DNA of 36,037 nt from Pseudobdellovibrionaceae bacterium (GTDB lineage Bacteria > Bdellovibrionota > Bdellovibrionia > Bdellovibrionales > UBA1609): positions 1 through 36,037 of the forward strand of contig JAUVAX010000026.1 of assembly GCA_030591685.1 (NCBI GenBank), in the 5' to 3' direction. The notes below the pieces were generated by a model. It had not been told where the DNA came from and did no database searches. It saw nothing but the letters and a program-made list of their open reading frames with translations. The translations under genes and the position numbers were made by a program. Positions 8,150 to 16,394 of the stretch are shown here, piece after piece (position 1 is the first letter of the stretch; each line of letters starts with the position of its first letter).

Positions 8150-9385
8150 CTACTTATAAATAGGGTACTTTTGGCATAAAGTTTTGACCTCTTCTTTAAT
8201 GTTACATAATACTTCTTCGGAGTTTATATTTGTAATCACTTTTTTTATCCAAGCCCCAATGGTCTTCATTTCATCAACACCCATGCCTCTTGTAGTAAGG
8301 GCAGGGGTTCCGATCCGTATGCCACTTGTAACAAAGGGGCTCCTTGTTTCGTTGGGGACGGTGTTTTTGTTCACTGTAATACCGGCCCTATCCAGTGCAT
8401 TTTCGGCCTCTTTGCCGGTGATGTTTTGAGCCGTAAGGTCAATTAATAGTAAATGGTTATCTGTGCCGCCGGTCACAAGTTGAAGGTCTAAGTCCATAAG
8501 AGTATCACCAAGTGCTTTAGCGTTTGTGACCACTTGTTGAGCGTAGGTTTTAAACTCAGGCCTTAAGGCCTCGCCAAAAGCTACGGCTTTCGCCCCGATG
8601 GCGTGCTCTAGCGGGCCCCCTTGTATGCCAGGGAATATTTTAGAGTTTACCTTTTTAGCATGCTCTTCTTTACAAAGTATAAGGCCCCCACGAGGCCCTC
8701 TAAGAGTTTTATGAGTTGTTGTCGTCACAAAGTCGGCATAGGGCACAGGGGACGGATGCTGGCCCCCTGCAACGAGCCCTGCAAAGTGAGCCATATCTAC
8801 AAGTAAAAAAGCCCCTACAGAGTCTGCGATTTCTTTAAATTTTGAAAAGTCTAATGTTCTAGGGTAGGCGCTATAGCCTGCAATAATCATTTTAGGTTTA
8901 TGTTTTTGGGCTTGCTCGTAAATAGTATCGTAGTTGATTCTATGAGTATTGGCGTCTAAACCATAGCTAACGGCATTAAATAATAGACCACTAAAATTTA
9001 CAGGGGACCCGTGAGTTAAATGCCCCCCGTGAGAGAGGTCCATCCCTAATACCGTTTCGCCAGGCTTTAAGGCGGCGAGGTACACGGCCATATTAGCCTG
9101 ACTCCCCGAATGAGGCTGTACATTTACGTGTTCGGCATTAAATAATTTTTTTGCGCGATCTATGGCCAACTGCTCTATTTCATCGACAAACTCACAGCCT
9201 CCATAATATCTTTTACCCGGGTAACCTTCAGCATATTTATTTGTAAGTATAGACCCTTGGACTTCCATCACTTGCTTTGAGGCATAGTTTTCAGAGGCGA
9301 TCATCTCTAACCCGTACTCTTGCCTGTAGAGTTCTTTTGTTAAAGAACTTTTAACTTCTATGTCAGTTAAGTGTTCGTAGTTCAT
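8150..9385 (-). CDS. glyA: serine hydroxymethyltransferase
   Basis: PLP enzyme converting serine and tetrahydrofolate to glycine and methylene-THF. The family landmarks are in place: LASENYASK near residue 30, [39 protein letters not shown] and the Schiff-base lysine in [14 protein letters not shown] (around residue 228). Full length at 411 residues. AAAGAGG lies 8 bases before the ATG. Upstream is rpiB, 126 bp away; that gap is AT-rich with a weak hairpin around the rpiB stop (9503-9518) and a small AACCC/GGGTT stem near 9410, so glyA may have its own promoter. The fabF-rpiB-glyA order is common in Deltaproteobacteria. Confidence 0.97.
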   Translation of the reverse strand: MNYEHLTDIEVKSSLTKELYRQEYGLEMIASENYASKQVMEVQGSILTNKYAEGYPGKRYYGGCEFVDEIEQLAIDRAKKLFNAEHVNVQPHSGSQANMAVYLAALKPGETVLGMDLSHGGHLTHGSPVNFSGLLFNAVSYGLDANTHRINYDTIYEQAQKHKPKMIIAGYSAYPRTLDFSKFKEIADSVGAFLLVDMAHFAGLVAGGQHPSPVPYADFVTTTTHKTLRGPRGGLILCKEEHAKKVNSKIFPGIQGGPLEHAIGAKAVAFGEALRPEFKTYAQQVVTNAKALGDTLMDLDLQLVTGGTDNHLLLIDLTAQNITGKEAENALDRAGITVNKNTVPNETRSPFVTSGIRIGTPALTTRGMGVDEMKTIGAWIKKVITNINSEEVLCNIKEEVKTLCQKYPIYK

Positions 9386-9511
9386 ATGGACCTCTTTTTA
9401 AGTAGTCACCCAAATAAAAGGGTTTTTGATTTTTTTAACTTAATATCTAAAAAAATAAATTTGTATTGTTATAAATAATTAACTTCATAAACGTAACATA
9501 ATTCTTTGCAT

Positions 9512-9952
9512 TCAAAGATCTATAGAGTTTTCTAACAAAGACACTCTTCTCTCATGTCGACCCCCTTCAAAAGGTGTTAATAAAAAGGTTTCAACAATCT
9601 GTAAATTATCGGCTTCTGGTGTTATTCGAGCCCCTAAACAAAGAACATTCGCATTGTTGTGTTGACGGGTCAATTGAGCCATTTCTGCTTGAGTACACAG
9701 AGCCGCCCTAATTAACGGGTACCTATTGGCCCTAATACTCATACCAATGCCTGTACCACATATAAGTAGCCCTAGGCTGTCTTTTTTACTTAAAACACTT
9801 TTACATAACTTGTCTGCAAAGTCTGGGTAGTCGACGCTTTCAGTGGTTTGTGGCCCTAAATCAACCCAGTTATAATTTTTAAATTGGGCTTGAATGTGTT
9901 TTTTTAACTCGACCCCGGCATGGTCTGAGGCAATGTAAACAGTTGGACTCAT
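9512..9952 (-). CDS. rpiB: ribose 5-phosphate isomerase B
   Basis: 146 residues, the normal size for RpiB (RpiB/LacAB family), which interconverts ribose 5-phosphate and ribulose 5-phosphate. Visible active-site elements: D10-H11 in ASDHAG, catalytic C65 followed by T67 in CGTGIGMSIRAN, the conserved HNNANVLCLGAR segment, and phosphate-binding arginines in GGRHERR. AAAGGGG precedes the ATG. It sits 15 bp after fabF and is probably co-transcribed with the fatty-acid genes. Confidence 0.96.
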   Translation of the reverse strand: MSPTVYIASDHAGVELKKHIQAQFKNYNWVDLGPQTTESVDYPDFADKLCKSVLSKKDSLGLLICGTGIGMSIRANRYPLIRAALCTQAEMAQLTRQHNNANVLCLGARITPEADNLQIVETFLLTPFEGGRHERRVSLLENSIDL

Positions 9953-9967
9953 AAAAGACCCCTTTTA

Positions 9968-11212
9968 TTAAATTTTAGAAAATATCAAACACGCATTCGT
10001 GCCACCAAAACCAAAACTATTATTTAAAGCATGCTTTATAGGGGCTTCTTTAGCTACGTTGGGTACAAAATCAAGTTTAAAACTCCCGTCGAGGTGCTCT
10101 AAATTTATAGTTGGTGGGACTTTGTTTGTGTAAAGACTCATAATTGAAAAAACACTCTCAATGGCCCCCGCAGCACCTAACGTGTGGCCCGTCATGCTTT
10201 TAGTACTGCTCACTAGGAGTTTATTATTGTGAACTCCTAAAGTAGCCTCTATAGACCGGGCCTCAATGGTATCACCCGTGGGGGTACTGGTCCCATGGGC
10301 ATTTACGTAATCAATATCTTCAGGGTTAAGTCCGGCATCATCAAGGCACATTTTCATAGCGAGCTTTGCCCCTGCGCCATCTTCAGGGGGGCTTGTGACA
10401 TGATAAGCATCCGAAGAAAGCCCATACCCTGAGAGTTCAGCATAAATAGTCGCCCCTCTTTTTTTAGCATGTTCGAAGTCTTCTAATATTAATGTTGCTG
10501 CCCCTTCACTGAGCACAAAGCCATCTCTGTCTTTATCCCAGGGTCGACTGGCTAAATGAGGGTCGTTATTTCTTGTAGAGAGGGCCTTCATGTTTTGAAA
10601 ACCAGCCATAGCTAAAGAGCATATTGTAGACTCGGCCCCGCCAGCCACCATAACATCACAATGGCCGTTTCTGATAAATTGGGCTGCATCACCGAGCGAA
10701 TGGCTCCCCGAAGCACAAGCACTTGTCACCGTATAATTAGGGCCCATAAGCCCATATTTAATACTAATTTGCCCCGAAGCTAAGTTTGCAATTATTTTAG
10801 GTATATAAAAAGGGGATACACGGCTTGGGCCACGATTTTTAATGAGGCTTGCGGTCTCCTGTGTGTCGGGTAGGCCACCCATGCCAACGCCAATAATAAC
10901 CCCTGTGCGAGTTTTTAATGCGTCGGTAAATTCGACACCACTGTCTTCTAGGGCCATTTGAGTCGCTGCTAGTGATAAATGAATAAAGCGGCTCATTTTT
11001 TTTTGTTCTTTTTTAGGGATGTACTCATCAGGGTTAAACCCTGAGACCTCTCCGGCTATTTGTACATTTAACGAGCTAGGGTCAAAGAGAGTGATTTTGT
11101 TTATACCCGATATACCGTTAAGAGCATTCTCCCACGAAGTTTTCACGTTAAGTCCAAGGGGCGTTACGGCCCCTAATCCTGTAACTACAACTCTTCGCTG
11201 TTTGTTGGGCAT
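9968..11212 (-). CDS. fabF: 3-oxoacyl-[ACP] synthase II
   Basis: Condensing enzyme that elongates acyl-ACP with malonyl-ACP. Cys-His-His triad: nucleophile in VTSACASGSHSLGD (C166 from the chosen start; E. coli C163), NAHGTSTPTGD and KSMTGHTLGAAGA; the glycine-rich FGFGGTNA lies near the C-terminus. I chose the ATG at 11212 (MPNKQRRVVVTGLG) over an in-frame ATG at 11236, because GAGAG lies just before it and the N-terminus then matches FabF length (414 aa). It is 30 bp after acpP, the standard acpP-fabF pairing. Confidence 0.95.
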   Translation of the reverse strand: MPNKQRRVVVTGLGAVTPLGLNVKTSWENALNGISGINKITLFDPSSLNVQIAGEVSGFNPDEYIPKKEQKKMSRFIHLSLAATQMALEDSGVEFTDALKTRTGVIIGVGMGGLPDTQETASLIKNRGPSRVSPFYIPKIIANLASGQISIKYGLMGPNYTVTSACASGSHSLGDAAQFIRNGHCDVMVAGGAESTICSLAMAGFQNMKALSTRNNDPHLASRPWDKDRDGFVLSEGAATLILEDFEHAKKRGATIYAELSGYGLSSDAYHVTSPPEDGAGAKLAMKMCLDDAGLNPEDIDYVNAHGTSTPTGDTIEARSIEATLGVHNNKLLVSSTKSMTGHTLGAAGAIESVFSIMSLYTNKVPPTINLEHLDGSFKLDFVPNVAKEAPIKHALNNSFGFGGTNACLIFSKI

Positions 11213-11242
11213 TGATCTCTCAAATACATGACTCATATAAAA

Positions 11243-11473
11243 TTAAGACTTACCTTTTTCTTTCAGGTAGTTGGTCACATCGGTCACTGTTTTAAGCTTT
11301 TCAGCGTCCTCATCGGGGATTTCAACTTCGAATTCTTCTTCCATGGCCATTACGAGCTCAACTATGTCTAAACTATCAGCACCTAAATCATCAGCAAATG
11401 AGGCCTCTGGTGTAATGCGGTCAGATTCTACTCCTAGCTGCTCTTCAATTATTTTTTTGATTTTCTCGTCCAT
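11243..11473 (-). CDS. acpP: acyl carrier protein
   Basis: 76 residues, acidic, with the phosphopantetheine attachment Ser34 in [10 protein letters not shown]. It carries the growing acyl chain for FabD, FabH, FabF and FabG, all encoded alongside. A strong GGAGGAAC Shine-Dalgarno precedes the ATG, and a good separate promoter lies in the 62-bp gap after fabG, as expected for one of the most abundant cell proteins. Confidence 0.98.
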   Translation of the reverse strand: MDEKIKKIIEEQLGVESDRITPEASFADDLGADSLDIVELVMAMEEEFEVEIPDEDAEKLKTVTDVTNYLKEKGKS

Positions 11474-11498
11474 TGTTCCTCCGAAAAATAGTTAACCT

Positions 11499-11526
11499 AT
11501 ATTATTTAATTATTCTCTTGTGTCAA
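11499..11526 (-). promoter_or_regulatory. internal sigma70 promoter for acpP
   Basis: Read on the minus strand: consensus TTGACA (11521-11526), 16-bp spacer, TAATAT (11499-11504). It would start transcription about 20 bp before acpP. An extra promoter here would raise acpP/fabF expression above that of the upstream fab genes. Confidence 0.6.
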
Positions 11527-11535
11527 AGACCAATA

Positions 11536-12276
11536 CTACATAAATAAGCCACCGTTAATACTTATTGTTTGTCCGGTCATATATTTAGATTTGTTGCTGA
11601 GCAAAAAGCTTACAGCTTGTGCAATATCAAGTACTTCACCGAGCTGCTTCATAGGTATTTGAGCAAATATTTCTTGTTTTTGTTCGGGGGTTAAAATATC
11701 TGTCATTTCAGTTTCTATAAAGCCTGGGGCCACACAATTTAAACGAATGTTCCGACTTGCGACCTCTTGCGCCACACTCTTTGTAAAGGCCTCTATGCCA
11801 GCCTTACTGGCCGCATAGTTGGCTTGCCCCGCATTGCCCGTTTGTCCTATAACGCTTGTGATGTTCACAATCGAGCCCGCTTTTGCCTTAAGCATAGGTC
11901 TTAGGGCCGCTTTTGTGCATAAAAAGGTGCCGTTTAAGTTAGTATTGATAACTTTTTTAAACTCATCCGACTTCATTCGAAGTAAAATTTGATCCGATGT
12001 GATCCCGGCATTATTAACAAGGCCATCTATTGTGCCAAAGGTATTAAAAATAGTTTTAAAAGCCTCATTCACTGAGGACTCATCTTCAAGTTTTAACTGT
12101 ACACTTAAATGGTCCTCGCCCTTTAGTTTTGATAATACAGCTTCGGCACTGTCAGGCCTTGATGAATAAGTAATACAAACCCTGGCCCCCTCATCAGCTA
12201 GGTGAGTTGCTATACCAGCCCCGATCCCTCGACTTCCACCTGTAATGACGTAGGACTTGCCTTGATGTGAGTTCAT
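11536..12276 (-). CDS. fabG: 3-oxoacyl-[ACP] reductase
   Basis: NADPH-dependent reductase of the elongation cycle, short-chain dehydrogenase family. Rossmann motif GGSRGIGAG at residues 13-21, NNAG at 88-91, catalytic N113, S141, Y154 and K158 (NYAASKAG), and the C-terminal YMTGQTISINGGLFM typical of FabG. 246 residues. AGAGG lies upstream of the ATG; 13 bp separates it from fabD, indicating co-transcription. Confidence 0.96.
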   Translation of the reverse strand: MNSHQGKSYVITGGSRGIGAGIATHLADEGARVCITYSSRPDSAEAVLSKLKGEDHLSVQLKLEDESSVNEAFKTIFNTFGTIDGLVNNAGITSDQILLRMKSDEFKKVINTNLNGTFLCTKAALRPMLKAKAGSIVNITSVIGQTGNAGQANYAASKAGIEAFTKSVAQEVASRNIRLNCVAPGFIETEMTDILTPEQKQEIFAQIPMKQLGEVLDIAQAVSFLLSNKSKYMTGQTISINGGLFM

Positions 12277-12289
12277 AAAACCTCTTTTA

Positions 12290-13273
12290 TTATTGTTTAG
12301 CCCAGTCGGACTCTATTATTTTTAAATCTTCTAGGCTATTTAGACCAAATACTTTAATGTTTGGATTAATCTTTTTAACAAGCCCCGTTAGGACCTTTCC
12401 GGCCCCCACCTCAATGGCTTTTTTAACTTTAAAAGTAGGCTCAAAACTTTGAACACACTCCACCCACCTTACTGAAGATGAGATTTGCCGAATCAGCTGC
12501 TCTCGGCACTCGCTCACATCACTCGCAACGGTGGCACTAAAGTTTTGCACCACTGGAACAGTCGAGGGGGTAAAAGAAGTGTCTTCAAGTAAAAGACGCA
12601 TTTTTTCTTCAGCAGGGGACATTAAAGAACAATGAAAAGGGGCAGAAACTTTAAGGGGTATAAACTTACACCGCCTCACTTTGTTTTCCCCTTCGGGGAG
12701 GTGAGTGAAAACACTACTTGTGTAGTTTTTAATCAACCAGTCGATGGCTTTTTTATGTCCACTTAAAACAATTTGCCCGGGGGCATTGAAATTAGCAGCC
12801 TCTACAACAAGCTGTGTGTTTTGTTGAACCCATGCACATAAAGTTTTGACCTGGGTCGGGGTCAGGCCCATGGCCGCCACCATGCCCCCTTCGCCTTCAG
12901 GCACCGCTTGTTGCATATACTGACCACGGTTTCGTACTAATTTAATAGCCTCTTCAAAGCCTATGGTTTCAGCAGCAACAAGGGCCGCGTATTCGCCAAT
13001 AGAGTGACCCGATAAAACACTCAGCTCTGAAATGTCTGTGACCTGCTTTAATGTTAAGTAAGAGGCTATAGATACCAGCAATATGGCCGGCTGAGTGTTT
13101 TCAGTTAACGAAAGTTCTTGTTCTGAGGATTGAAATAATAATTTTTTAAAATCTTGCTTGAGAAGATCACTGGATTGTTCAAATAATAACTTAACTTGCG
13201 GAAAGTTATTGTATAAAAACTCCCCCATGCCTATATGTTGACTGCCTTGACCAGGGAACAAAAGCGCGCGCAT
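12290..13273 (-). CDS. fabD: malonyl-CoA:ACP transacylase
   Basis: Transfers malonate from CoA to ACP. The active-site GHSIGEYAA places the nucleophile at S91 and the partner His at H214 (APFHCSLM); the FPGQGSQHIGMG opening is intact. 327 residues, slightly longer than the usual ~310 because of an insert around residues 185-205. The ATG directly abuts the fabH stop codon (13274), implying translational coupling. Confidence 0.96.
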   Translation of the reverse strand: MRALLFPGQGSQHIGMGEFLYNNFPQVKLLFEQSSDLLKQDFKKLLFQSSEQELSLTENTQPAILLVSIASYLTLKQVTDISELSVLSGHSIGEYAALVAAETIGFEEAIKLVRNRGQYMQQAVPEGEGGMVAAMGLTPTQVKTLCAWVQQNTQLVVEAANFNAPGQIVLSGHKKAIDWLIKNYTSSVFTHLPEGENKVRRCKFIPLKVSAPFHCSLMSPAEEKMRLLLEDTSFTPSTVPVVQNFSATVASDVSECREQLIRQISSSVRWVECVQSFEPTFKVKKAIEVGAGKVLTGLVKKINPNIKVFGLNSLEDLKIIESDWAKQ

Positions 13274-14272
13274 CTAATACCTCAACAGTAAACTGCCGCT
13301 TGTTAGCCCGCCCCCGAAAGCGGCCAGTAAAATATTTTGACCTCTTTTTATACGACCATCTTTAACGGCACGGTCAAAAGCAATGGGTATTGTCGCCGCA
13401 GAGGTATTGCCAACATCTTCAATTTCTATAATCACTTTTTCACTAGGAAAGTTAATGTACTTTGCCACCGATTCAATGATCCTAATATTAGCTTGGTGAG
13501 GTATAAACCAAGAAACATCCTCATAGCTCATGTTATTAGCCTCAAGAGTTTCTTTAGCCGCTCGGCCCATTGTTCGTACAGCCTGTTTAAAAATCTCTCG
13601 ACCATTCATTTTTACTGTGTGTAGGTTGTCACTAATAGTTTTGGCTGTGGGGGGCATTGCGGACCCTCCTGCGGGTAAAGCGAGTAAGTCTCCATATTTG
13701 CCCTCAGCATGGCACTGGTGAGAGTAAATAAGGGAGTCTTCATCTTCTTCGGCGCGGCTCAGTATAGCGGCACCGGAACCATCCCCAAATAAAATACAAG
13801 TCTGTCTTTCATTGTAGTCGACAAAAGGGTGCAACACCTCGGCCCCAACACATAAAATATTTTTATAATGACCGGTTTGAATAAATTGGTTCGCAATAGC
13901 AAGGGCATAAATAAACCCCGAACAGGCCGCCGACATATCCATGGCCATACAGTTTTTAGCGCCGAGTTTTTGTTGTAAAATGCAGGCTGTGCTGGGCATC
14001 ATATGGTCTGGGGTTACAGTGGGTAGTAAAATTAGATCTATATCTTTAGGGTCAAGCCCTGCATCATCTAAGGCTCTTTTAGAAGACTCATAAGCCAGGT
14101 CACTTGTGCAGACCCCTTCACCGGCAATATGGCGAGACCTAATACCAGTGCGCTCGGTGATCCAAGCATCATTGGTGTCGACCAACTTTTCCAGATCTTT
14201 ATTTGTTAACAGTTTTTCTGGTAAGTAAGAACCTGTTCCAGATATTTTGGCTCTATAAAATGAGTGGCCCAT
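13274..14272 (-). CDS. fabH: 3-oxoacyl-[ACP] synthase III
   Basis: Initiates fatty-acid synthesis by condensing an acyl-CoA with malonyl-ACP. Catalytic triad C117 (SAACSGFIYAL), H259 (PHQANIRI) and N289 (NTSAATIP). 332 residues. AAAGGGGGGG lies 3-9 bases before the ATG. Upstream is rpmF with only 50 bp between; plsX, which sits here in many bacteria, is missing from this position. Confidence 0.96.
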   Translation of the reverse strand: MGHSFYRAKISGTGSYLPEKLLTNKDLEKLVDTNDAWITERTGIRSRHIAGEGVCTSDLAYESSKRALDDAGLDPKDIDLILLPTVTPDHMMPSTACILQQKLGAKNCMAMDMSAACSGFIYALAIANQFIQTGHYKNILCVGAEVLHPFVDYNERQTCILFGDGSGAAILSRAEEDEDSLIYSHQCHAEGKYGDLLALPAGGSAMPPTAKTISDNLHTVKMNGREIFKQAVRTMGRAAKETLEANNMSYEDVSWFIPHQANIRIIESVAKYINFPSEKVIIEIEDVGNTSAATIPIAFDRAVKDGRIKRGQNILLAAFGGGLTSGSLLLRY

Positions 14273-14322
14273 AGCCCCCCCTTTATAACTTAGAAGTTAA
14301 TCAAGTGGTGAGAACACTAAGC

Positions 14323-14502
14323 TTACTCAGCAGAAGGAGATATTTCACGGCCCTTATAGTAACCACATGAACTACACACTGTGTGCGGTAGAGATAATGA
14401 ACCACAGTTTTTGCAGTTATTTGTAGTGGGTTTTTGTAATGCCGTATGGGCTCTTCTCATGCCCCGTCTTGAACGCGAAATTTTACTCTTTGGACTTGCC
14501 AT
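14323..14502 (-). CDS. rpmF: 50S ribosomal protein L32
   Basis: 59 residues, [20 protein letters not shown] at the start, then a zinc ribbon C30-x2-C33 and C43-x2-C46, ending [13 protein letters not shown]. Size and layout are exactly those of bacterial bL32. GAGGTGA precedes the ATG. It lies between the DUF177 gene and fabH, the classical ribosome-lipid junction operon. Confidence 0.96.
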   Translation of the reverse strand: MASPKSKISRSRRGMRRAHTALQKPTTNNCKNCGSLSLPHTVCSSCGYYKGREISPSAE

Positions 14503-14561
14503 TTTGTCACCTCAGGTTATTTAATTTCAAGGTCGTCAAAATATAGTAATCTTGACAAAAA

Positions 14562-15146
14562 TCAAGAATTTAATTTAATGTTTCCTAATATTTTAAAAGG
14601 CTTATGGGTATTAGAGCCCTCAACGCTCACAGGGCGCTCTGTAGAGATAAGCCCTTTATTTTGAGCCTCCGTGAAATTAGAGCAAGATGTGTAGCAACTC
14701 TCACTGCCTAAAGCTTGGTAGGGGGTGTTGATAGCAATCTGCTCATGAAGGTATTCGCCGATATCAAACATATTTGACTCTATGGTATGGCAGTACACCT
14801 CACTGCTGTTATCTGAGGAGTAATTTTGCCGAGACTGGCTCCCATTTGTGTAAACAGTAGAGTCATCTATAATTAATAGCTCATAAAATTCAACCATTAA
14901 GGGCTTATCCACATCAACGCCACAGCGGCTACAGGGCAGGTCTAGGGTCGTTTTAAGGGTCCCTCTCACCTCGTAGGCATTGCCTAGGTGTTTAATCGTT
15001 AACTCGACCTTATACTCATGAGAGCCAATAAGCTCTGCGAGAACCTCATTTAACTCACCCGAGCGGTGATTATAGCAAAAAAGCTGACCGTCTTTATTGA
15101 GCTCAGAGAGGTTAAATACTTTGTCAGATCTATATTTTGTTTCCAT
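14562..15146 (-). CDS. yceD: DUF177/YceD-family protein
   Basis: 194 residues with the family core: a CSRCG motif (near residue 75) and later Cys residues, a beta-rich N-terminal half and a D-I-x-E-Y-L-x-E-Q helix (FDIGEYLHEQIAINTPYQ). In bacteria and plants DUF177 proteins are linked to 23S rRNA or 50S accumulation. Position immediately before rpmF is the strongest support. The middle carries a non-conserved Ser/Asn-rich loop. No Shine-Dalgarno is visible: the bases before the ATG read CCCTCCTGT. First gene of the minus-strand block that runs to glyA. Confidence 0.85.
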   Translation of the reverse strand: METKYRSDKVFNLSELNKDGQLFCYNHRSGELNEVLAELIGSHEYKVELTIKHLGNAYEVRGTLKTTLDLPCSRCGVDVDKPLMVEFYELLIIDDSTVYTNGSQSRQNYSSDNSSEVYCHTIESNMFDIGEYLHEQIAINTPYQALGSESCYTSCSNFTEAQNKGLISTERPVSVEGSNTHKPFKILGNIKLNS

Positions 15147-15457
15147 ACAGGAGGGTTTAGGACATTACGCGTTAAAAATCAACCCCTCATGGCAAGTTTT
15201 AATGATGCTAGCACTTGATTTTAGGCTCAACTCACTTGAGGCAGCCCCGACATTAATTAAGCTGGGGTGACAACTTGCCTCCAAAAAATATGCCTGGCAC
15301 CTGAGCTATGTCTAATACTTATACAAGCCGAGGTCGATTAAGGGCTCCGTAGACATAGTGTACACCTATTTAAGGTCTAACTCATTGAAATTACATAGGC
15401 TTATTGCGGCACAGCTGTTGCTCTTATATGAGATAAGATAGATCAAGGAGATTCAAA
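15147..15457. other. divergent intergenic region with a nested hairpin
   Basis: No gene seen. It must hold promoters for the DUF177-rpmF-fab block (minus) and the small exported protein (plus). At 15238-15281 there is a two-part hairpin: GAGGCA/TGCCTC outer arms and GCCCC/GGGGT inner arms. No T-run follows on either strand. A small AAGGAG site at 15445-15450 belongs to the next gene. Confidence 0.4.
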
Positions 15458-15721
15458 ATGAAAGCATTTGTGATATTAACTCTAGCCTTCACATTTACAG
15501 GCATAGCCTCTGCTAGGACCGATATTGATTTTAACTCAATGATAAATAGCGGCTTTAAAAAGCAAAAATCTTTAGTCATCAACACGAAAGCTCTTGCCGA
15601 AGGGGTCGAGCATAATACTGAAGAGGGTGAAATATTAAATTTTGTGGCCAATGAAGTAAAACTGAATAAAGCCTCCAAAGTGGTCTATAAAAATAAAAGG
15701 GCAAGGCTTAAAAGCTATTAA
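15458..15721 (+). CDS. small exported protein, unknown
   Basis: 87 residues from an ATG with AAGGAG eight bases upstream. The N-terminus MKAFVILTLAFTFTGIASA is a clear signal peptide with an A-x-A-like cleavage site, leaving a ~68-residue, basic-ended mature protein (…YKNKRARLKSY) without Cys. No family recognised. Monocistronic; an imperfect AT hairpin AAGGTA/TACCTT follows at 15754-15774. Confidence 0.7.
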   Translation: MKAFVILTLAFTFTGIASARTDIDFNSMINSGFKKQKSLVINTKALAEGVEHNTEEGEILNFVANEVKLNKASKVVYKNKRARLKSY

Positions 15722-15849
15722 GTCTAATTTCTAATTCAAATAAGTGGGCTTAAAAGGTAATATTTTAATACCTTGCCGGCTCATTGCCATGTAACCTCTA
15801 TAAATTATAATAAATCGAGTGTTTGAGTGCAAAAAGGAGCCTTTTAGGT

Positions 15850-16278
15850 ATGTCTTTATATTGGTTTAAAGCCTTTCATCTTATTGCAATGGTGGCCTGG
15901 TTTGCTGGGATGTTTTATATGTTTCGGTTATTTGTTTATCACACCGAAAACGTAGGCAAAAAAGATGTTGTTGAAGTCCTGATGGTGATGCAAAGGCGTC
16001 TTTATAAAGCCATCACTCTGCCCGCTATGTTAATCACATTGTTTTTTGGTTTTGGGATGCTTGTTTTACAACCTGAATATTTAGACTTTACATGGATGAC
16101 TCTTAAGCTGTTAGGGGTTGCTGGTTTAGTGACTTATACATTTTACTTAAACTATGTGCGAAAGCGTTTTTCTAGGGGGGATGTTTACTTGACCTCTAAG
16201 CAGTGTCGCTTTCGTAATGAAATACCAACTCCTCTGTTGGTAGTTATCGTAATACTGGCCTCAATCAGACCTTTTTGA
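15850..16278 (+). CDS. hemJ: HemJ-type protoporphyrinogen IX oxidase
   Basis: 142 residues, four predicted membrane helices. The opening LYWFKAFHLIAMVAWFAGMF is the HemJ/UPF0093 signature with the haem-coordinating His in FHLIA; the R-L-F-V-Y-H and the terminal R-N-E-I-P-T ... I-R-P-F are also family blocks. It oxidises protoporphyrinogen IX to protoporphyrin IX in the inner membrane. I chose the ATG at 15850; a TTG at 15823 is also open but the AAGGAG (15834-15839) fits the ATG. In the third-fourth helix region the usual Tyr-His pair is replaced by YLN, which I note without assigning an effect. Confidence 0.88.
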   Translation: MSLYWFKAFHLIAMVAWFAGMFYMFRLFVYHTENVGKKDVVEVLMVMQRRLYKAITLPAMLITLFFGFGMLVLQPEYLDFTWMTLKLLGVAGLVTYTFYLNYVRKRFSRGDVYLTSKQCRFRNEIPTPLLVVIVILASIRPF

Positions 16279-16394
16279 ATATAACAACTAGACTATGGTA
16301 CTAATGCGGCCTGTCCAAAAGTTTGGCGCGTTGCACTTAAGCCTTAAACATGGGTTAATTGTTTTAATTTAACATTGAGTACAAGGAGGTCGCA

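Noticed and set aside
13337-13624. Plus-strand open frame inside fabH
   Set aside because: It is antisense to an intact, well-conserved gene.
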